Shown here one piece after another: positions 60,901 through 64,000 of a stretch of 64,000 nucleotides of DNA; positions within the stretch are counted from its first letter, which is position 1, and each line of letters opens with the position of its first letter. The translations under genes and the position numbers were made by a program. This DNA is from Pontederia crassipes (taxonomy: Eukaryota; Streptophyta; Magnoliopsida; Commelinales; Pontederiaceae). The notes under the pieces were generated by a model. The model was not told the origin of the DNA. It saw nothing but the letters and a program-made list of their open reading frames with translations, and did no database searches. The stretch lies in contig CM060188.1 in assembly GCA_030549335.1 (NCBI GenBank), positions 42,311,696-42,375,695 of the forward strand, read 5' to 3'.

Positions 60901-62456
60901 GGCTGATCCTATCAGATTTATAATTAGTATATTTAATGATTTCTTAAAATGAAACATGAATCCAACTTTCATGCTATCCCAAAATCTGACCAAAATATAC
61001 CAATACATGTGACCCAGGACAGTACCTAATCTGAATTCTGTAGTAATTGTAACAATCTATATACATTAAATAAAACCAAGAACTTAAACATGAAAAACGG
61101 GAATAATTTATTACTTTATCATATAATCTTAAATAAAAGATCAGAAGCTGAAAGAGGCTCCATGCCTCCACTGATGGCTCCTTGCCTGCAATAGGCTCCA
61201 GCTCGTGAGCAGGGAGTTCAAAACGTTGATGGCTCCCTGCTCATGAGCAGAGAAGCCTACGGCTTCCCTATCGGCCTCTCTCAAAAGAAAAAAAATGTTC
61301 CCTTTCATAAACAGGATCTGCATCTAAAACAAAGGATTTGCAAGCAGGAAAGGGCTCCTTCTTCTCACGAGTGGGGAACTCAACATGTGGGGAGAGAAAG
61401 GGGGGTGGGGGGTGGAGAGAGGAGGCACATACAACAGCAGGTCCAACCTGCTTGGTGCGAGCAGCAGCAACAACCATGTGGCAGCAATGCGTGAACATCG
61501 AGAGCGACTGGTGCACACGCGGCAGCAGCGAGGTGAGAACGACGTCAATGGAGGAATGTCGAGAGCAAGTAATCAAAATCGCGATCTTGATCGAAAGATC
61601 GTACGATCCTACCTAGGATCAATCTCAACTTTGGGATCGATTTTGGAGGTTTGGTAGGATCGTAATAGCAAGATCGTAGGATTGGTAAGAACCTACCAAC
61701 CCATTTTTTTTCAAATTTTTTCAATTTTTTTACTAAAATTTCGAAGTGTAACATGATTTTTGAAGAAATAGAATTAAGAAGAAGATTGATTATAATTAAA
61801 ATTTCAAAAATATTTTCTTCACAAAATAGCTTTATTATCGACGTATATTAAAAGTTATTATAATCAATGAAGTTAACCATATGGATTGTACGGGCCAACT
61901 TTGGTGGTGGCGGATGGGTGGGAGGTGATTGTTTCCCTCCCTCTAGTGACCACGCTGGCTGTTTGTGGGCAGAGCTCAGAGATGTGTGCGCCCATCTCCC
62001 AAGTGCCCCGTGGCTGGTTGGCGGTCCAGTGATTTCACATCCCGAGGCATATGGCAATGGACGAGCAGTTTTTGATCCCTTTTGGCTCGTCAGAGACTGA
62101 GGTGGAGAGTGATAGACCTTTTGACCAGTGCTTGGGCTATTGTGGTACCAGCGGAATCGGCCACTCTTGGTAGGAGAGATGTTTGTTTGTTTTGTGTGTC
62201 ACCACATTTTCCTTTTTGGGGAACGGGGTTTTGACTAGAAGAAAGATTTTTTGTCTTTTTGTTGCTCTCCTTTGAGAGCCTACACCTGTACATGATCTCC
62301 GTTTCACAGTTATATATATGGATAAGTGGATGACAACCACAACTCTGGTGGTCATCCTTTTTCTCCTCCCAAAAATAAAAAATGCTACTCCATATTAATC
62401 ATATTATTGCCATTTTTTGTCAATTCATATTGAATTACTATTAAATAAGTAATATA

Positions 62457-62487
<31 letters not shown>

Positions 62488-64000
62488 GCATTTGTAGGAA
62501 GTCTTAATAGGATAATCCTCAAGTGAACATTATTTATAATCTAAACCATTACAAATTTATTTAAAAATTTATTTTTTACATAAATTTATATATTAAACTA
62601 GTTTTTAATATTTAGGTAAGATCTTACGATCTTCGATTCAATCTTACGATCTTTGATGTTAATCGTACGTAAGATTCCGATCTTGACTACCTTGGTCGAG
62701 AGCACTTGACGGGAGGGGAGCAGCGGAGAGCCTGCAGCATGGCTGAAGTAAGGGCATCAGCGATATTCTTTTAGTGTGACTTTTGCTTGAGAGGTCAAGT
62801 GCACATGACCAATTCTTAGGTAAAAAAATAAAACTGGGTGGATGGGTGTACATGTGTCCACCAATCCCACGGGTCAGCGCGTGATCCTACAACCTCACGA
62901 TCTGGCCAAGAGTGATCTGGAGCACGTTATTCTACTAGTTGGGATGCAATTTTGACAACATTGCAAATGAGGAAACATGGTACTATACAAATAAGGTGAT
63001 TCATAGTGACTTCTAATTTATTGTCTTAGGCATTCTTGGTGTCAGTTGTTACTATTTTCGTATACAATGTTCCATTGGTTTCTAGAGAGAAACATTTTTC
63101 TTGCCACTCTTTCCATTATGTATCAAATTGTAGAATCTTCATGCTATGCTTATGATAATTTGCCCCCTTTCTTAGGCAAAAATGATGCTAGTTACCAACT
63201 GATTGATGCCAATATCTTCTTGATTTCAGGCAACTAGTTTCCAACCACAGATATTGCAAGACGTTTTTGTTGGGAGATGGTGGAGAGTGCGCATGTCACG
63301 ATCAGCTAGTGGTACAACTCCACCAATGAAAACATATTATGATCTTCCATTACACTTTGATAAGGGGGAGGTATCTTTTGGGGTGGGATATGAGCCTGTA
63401 TTTGCTGACATCAGCTATGCTTTTACAGTTGCTCTTCGCAGAGCTAACCTTGGAACTAGGTGTTGCGCCAATCAGATAGAACAGCCTAAAAAGGAGCGTA
63501 GCTTACCATGGTGGGATGATATGAGGAACTACATTCATGGTAAAGGTGGTCTATCTTTTAATGAAACCAAATGGTATCTGCTTGGGACAACTAACCCTTA
63601 TGAAAATTTGGATAAAGTGGACGTAGTGACAGGATGCATGGATATACAGCAAAGAGATGGTTATGTATTTCTTTCTGTGCGCGATATAATGGCTTACTTG
63701 AATAGTCTTGAAAGTCTTGTTAAGAACTGCAGCATAAAACCTCCGTGTCATGACTCTAAGCCCTTTGTTGTTGCTCCTTGGTTTACTTTGGAAGTTTTTA
63801 TGGAGTGGGATTGTGAATCTGGTGAACCACTTAATCATTATCTATACTCACTTCCAGTCGAAGGAGAACCTCGGAAGAAAGTTTTTGATCCATTCCGTTC
63901 AACTTCTCTCTCATTGAGATGGAACTTTTCACTTAAATCATGTCAACCAGAAGACCAACTTCCTTCATCTTTTGGTGTTGCAGATAGTCTAAGACGAGAT
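40540..64000 (+). CDS. SABRE/KIP: SABRE / KINKY POLLEN family bridge-like lipid-transfer protein, 5' portion
   Basis: Ten exons with consistent phases give 1,444 codons, roughly the N-terminal half of a family member of about 2,600 residues; the window ends inside exon 10. The start MVFLLSLLKFFFKLSVVCAI plus the next ~15 residues is a hydrophobic membrane anchor. Recognised family blocks include VAWVLSQILGISVDFRVAGY (exon 2), SFNMKKLDVNIVHRGKDLF (exon 6), AIDDAVEDMLRGLKL and IEEEPIQGWLDEHH (exon 9), and SLPWWDDMRNYIHG and FDPFRSTSLSLRWNFSL (exon 10). From established knowledge, SABRE/KIP and maize APT1 are plant orthologues of yeast FMP27 and animal Hobbit/BLTP2. These are long hydrophobic-groove tubes anchored in the ER that act at ER-plasma membrane contacts; mutants have defects in cell expansion, root hairs and pollen tubes. 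All exons are open and intact despite large transposon-laden introns. Confidence 0.95.
41528..41639 (+). CDS. SABRE/KIP: SABRE exon 2
   Basis: Acceptor TTTGCAG|ACTACT, donor AAAAAG|GTCTTC. Encodes LLIRLVAWVLSQILGISVDF and then RVAGYNRLKDVLVTFKK, a conserved N-terminal block of the family. Confidence 0.9.
41745..41996 (+). CDS. SABRE/KIP: SABRE exon 3
   Basis: 84 codons between TTCTCAG|GGTTCT and GTCAAG|GTATGT. Includes SIESISIGEIKISLKKPQ and LLICDVEVVLRSS, the first repeat of the lipid-groove domain, then a Lys-rich loop. Confidence 0.93.
42510..44310 (-). mobile_element. LINE 3' half in SABRE intron 3
   Basis: Minus-strand reading: LVPLLRYVDDTLFFIEGSEQ (RT YVDD box, about 44.06 kb), SLPITYLGFPISDRHIGYRG, SSRLLSRGGRLILLRSVLSA, LIWRSRVPLKGKIFTWLMRY and a Cys-containing end (DTSCVLC). 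It ends at about 42510 in the GGAGAAAAAGGATGACCAAC stem-loop. The best-preserved LINE C-terminus in the window, antisense to SABRE. Confidence 0.8.
44325..44511 (-). mobile_element. Au-type SINE, 11-bp TSD
   Basis: On the plus strand it reads CAACAACAAC...AAAGCCTTATC through GTCGGCTACATGGATC to the head. Flanked by CCCTTCTTAAA (44314-44324 and 44512-44522). The head end carries TATAAAACATAG twice, a small terminal duplication. Sits at the upstream edge of the intron-3 LINE. Confidence 0.85.
45168..45430 (+). CDS. SABRE/KIP: SABRE exon 4
   Basis: Acceptor ATTCAG|GTTCCA, donor GATAG|GTCAGT; 87 codons plus 2 nt. Encodes VPKGIAEVKDFKVDVSKYG and QDFSVSCELCHD. It follows the 3.2-kb intron that carries a LINE and a SINE. 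Confidence 0.92.
46664..46886 (+). CDS. SABRE/KIP: SABRE exon 5
   Basis: Acceptor GTTACAG|GGAACA, donor GAAAAG|GTTTGT. Encodes REQGVKMENLDVSCGDIIVQ, then a low-complexity Ser/Lys loop and ALEKYISLFPEK. The loop resembles that of Arabidopsis SABRE in position and character. Confidence 0.92.
47325..48360 (-). mobile_element. Degraded LINE in SABRE intron 5
   Basis: Minus-strand scraps of RT: MIKVLANRLWEVLAFFVGC and ARLIFPKFTIQFP, frameshifted. The left end has the TTTTTTTGAGGAGTAAAGGATCA type of LINE tail. No intact domain. Confidence 0.55.
48491..48656 (+). mobile_element. 5'-truncated Au-type SINE with a target-derived inverted head
   Basis: Bounded by a perfect 17-bp TSD TATAGGCCCATGTTTTG (48474-48490 and 48657-48673). 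The SINE body runs to GTGGGATAAGGCATTGTTG. The first ~22 bases (GGCCTATAATATTTAATAAA plus AA) are the reverse complement of the flanking DNA at about 48460-48482, creating a strong hairpin across the junction. Confidence 0.85.
49508..49681 (+). CDS. SABRE/KIP: SABRE exon 6
   Basis: 58 codons, acceptor TGGAAG|GTTAGC, donor ATTCAT|GTATGT. VSFNMKKLDVNIVHRGKD continues the FPEK of exon 5, as in family members. Preceded by a 2.6-kb intron. Confidence 0.92.
49768..49845 (+). CDS. SABRE/KIP: SABRE exon 7
   Basis: 26 codons (IFRDGATSILEVLKVAVITS then IHVPKH) between TTCCAG|ATCTTT and AAGCAC|GTGAGT. Separated from exon 6 by an 86-bp intron and from exon 8 by a 7.1-kb one. Confidence 0.92.
50020..50600 (-). 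mobile_element. LINE 3' end fragment
   Basis: Minus-strand LINE tail (TTTTTACGAGAAAATAGGAT... stem region) followed by 3'-UTR-like sequence and unrecognisable coding remains. In SABRE intron 7. Confidence 0.45.
50860..51070 (+). mobile_element. LINE 3' UTR end, plus strand
   Basis: Contains GAGAGTTTACACTTGTACAT and the terminal GGATGACACC...GGCATTCATCC stem-loop, then TTTTCCACCTAAAAAAG. Matches the LINE ends at 4.5 and 62.3 kb. Confidence 0.6.
52306..53479 (+). mobile_element. TRIM array with three LTRs and 5-bp TSD
   Basis: LTR copies at 52306-52388, 53194-53277 and 53411-53479 (the last internally shortened) begin TGTTAA(G/T)AATATAAAAT and end (T)TAACA or equivalent. TGGTAT(C/T)AGAGCC primer sites follow the first two, and purine tracts (GTGAGGGGG) precede the second and third. 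So the order is LTR-int-LTR-int-LTR. The whole is flanked by CATAG (52301-52305 and 53480-53484). Carries a nested solo LTR. Same family as 9426-9677. Confidence 0.85.
52406..53072 (+). mobile_element. Solo LTR nested in the TRIM, TSD CAAAA
   Basis: 667 bp starting TGATGCAGCGG and ending CTACATCA, flanked by CAAAA (52401-52405 and 53073-53077). Contains about four short tandem copies of CAATCCTA(T/A)(C/A)AGCATTAGGA. No coding sequence. It split the first TRIM interior just after the primer site. Confidence 0.85.
55421..56078. other. Intron 7 sequence, unrecognised
   Basis: No conserved motif in any frame; possibly a further decayed part of the adjacent minus-strand LINE. Confidence 0.35.
56079..56258 (-). 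mobile_element. Full-length Au-type SINE
   Basis: 180 bp from CAACAACAACCAAGCC to GGCGGAGTT on the plus strand, i.e. inverted. Includes CACTAGGTGGGGTCGGCTAC and GGCTTGGGACCGGC. No clear TSD. In SABRE intron 7. Confidence 0.85.
56914..57177 (+). CDS. SABRE/KIP: SABRE exon 8
   Basis: 88 codons, acceptor CATTAG|GATCAA, donor TATCAT|GTAAGT. Encodes VEFEVKLGGIQCNLLLSRLK, PWLCLVLGKKKPLVL and VIIWTSKVSAPMMTIMVYG, strongly family-like. Confidence 0.93.
57517..57885. repeat. 84-bp direct duplication flanking a SINE and TA repeats
   Basis: 57517-57600 and 57802-57885 appear identical (AAGATATTGCTTTTAAAATG ... GTGGTTGTCATCC), offset by 285 bp. The repeated unit includes a minus-strand LINE 3' stem-loop. 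TA microsatellites follow each copy. Confidence 0.9.
57631..57769 (-). mobile_element. Internally deleted Au-type SINE in a TA microsatellite
   Basis: 139 bp, inverted. Same ends as the 56079 copy (CAACAACAACAAAGCC to GGCGGAGTT) but missing about 40 bp in the middle after GGCTACATGGAT. Flanked on both sides by (TA)n. Confidence 0.85.
57886..57925. repeat. TA and TATG microsatellite
   Basis: (TA)n run followed by six or so ATGT/TATG units at about 57.9 kb in SABRE intron 8. Confidence 0.8.
58559..60676 (+). CDS. SABRE/KIP: SABRE exon 9 (large, 706 codons)
   Basis: Acceptor ACTGCAG|GGTTGT, donor CAGCAG|GTAATA. Uninterrupted 706-codon exon, the largest piece of the gene seen. Carries GSMVHIERVSIDWGHRELEV, DPKRVNFGSQGGEVLITVSA, VKFVRRTGGLSES, QSIFSENVKIGVLVEELML, RLQLRAIDDAVEDMLRGLKL and EEEPIQGWLDEHH. 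A Lys/Ser-rich disordered loop lies near its residues 310-360. Confidence 0.96.
61567..62694. mobile_element. Mutator-like element (1.1 kb) carrying a LINE 3' end
   Basis: Flanked by GTCGAGAGC(A), a 9-10 bp TSD (61558-61566 and 62695-62703). The ends are imperfect inverted repeats: AAGTAATCAAAATCGCGATC on the left and, read inward from the right, CAAGGTAGTCAAGATCGGAA. Subterminal (T)CGTACGAT/GATCGTA(C/G)G repeats recur. Interior: AT-rich DNA and a LINE piece (61890-62375). No transposase. In SABRE intron 9. Confidence 0.7.
61890..62375 (+). mobile_element. LINE 3' end inside the Mutator-like element
   Basis: The GC-richer stretch ends with GAGAGCCTACACCTGTACAT and the stem-loop GGATGACAACCAC...GTGGTCATCC (62328-62357), then TTTTTCTCCTCCCAAAAA. 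This is the same tail as the 4.5-kb LINE. Confidence 0.6.
63230..64000 (+). CDS. SABRE/KIP: SABRE exon 10, open at window edge
   Basis: 257 codons without a stop from acceptor GATTTCAG|GCAACT to the last base. Encodes TSFQPQILQDVFVGRWWRVR, DKGEVSFGVGYEPVFADISY, SLPWWDDMRNYIHG, LEVFMEWDCESGEPLNHYLY and FDPFRSTSLSLRWNFSL. All are conserved SABRE/KIP blocks that directly continue exon 9. Confidence 0.93.

Noticed and set aside
61243-61657. Cluster of overlapping ORFs in SABRE intron 9
   Set aside because: Purine/GC-rich intronic DNA open in several frames on both strands; no conserved residues, and it straddles a transposon boundary.

Overview
This is a piece of a flowering-plant nuclear genome. 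It is AT-rich, its genes are split by GT..AG introns, and much of it is decayed retrotransposons. I could not identify the species; nothing seen decides between monocot and dicot. There is no bacterial, phage, CRISPR or organellar sequence. No wholly new system was found. The most unusual material is a set of transposon structures whose boundaries can be read directly from target-site duplications (TSDs).

Two real protein genes lie head to head about 15 kb apart. On the minus strand (5668-25187) is a nuclear gene for an organelle-targeted RsmI-type 16S rRNA 2'-O-methyltransferase. Eight exons (329 codons) were assembled by splice phase and family motifs; the short C-terminal exon was not found. 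On the plus strand (40540 to the window end) is the 5' part of a SABRE / KINKY POLLEN gene, the plant member of the bridge-like lipid-transfer protein family (BLTP2/FMP27/Hobbit). Ten exons give 1,444 in-frame codons, with exon 10 still open at base 64000.

Layout. 1-5.6 kb: LINE fragments and LTR-like pieces downstream of, or in the last intron of, the RsmI gene. 5.7-25.2 kb: RsmI exons, with introns holding a copia gag scrap, a TRIM, several LINEs, a Mutator-like MITE, a 2.8-kb LTR element with gag and protease only (inserted into a LINE and itself hit by a SINE chimera), a 3 x ~397-bp tandem array and a hAT-like MITE. 25.2-40.1 kb: intergenic, AT-rich, with a 2.8-kb solo LTR, an inverted partial copy of it, a second LTR-like block and a 1.6-kb fold-back repeat cluster. 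40.1-64 kb: SABRE promoter/leader, exons and introns; introns 3, 5, 7, 8 and 9 have taken in LINE fragments, Au-type SINEs, a TRIM array with a nested solo LTR, and a 1.1-kb Mutator-like element.

The two genes have no evident functional link: one modifies organellar ribosomes, the other is a membrane-contact lipid-transfer protein. What they share is heavy intron growth by transposons, while exon frames and splice sites stay intact.
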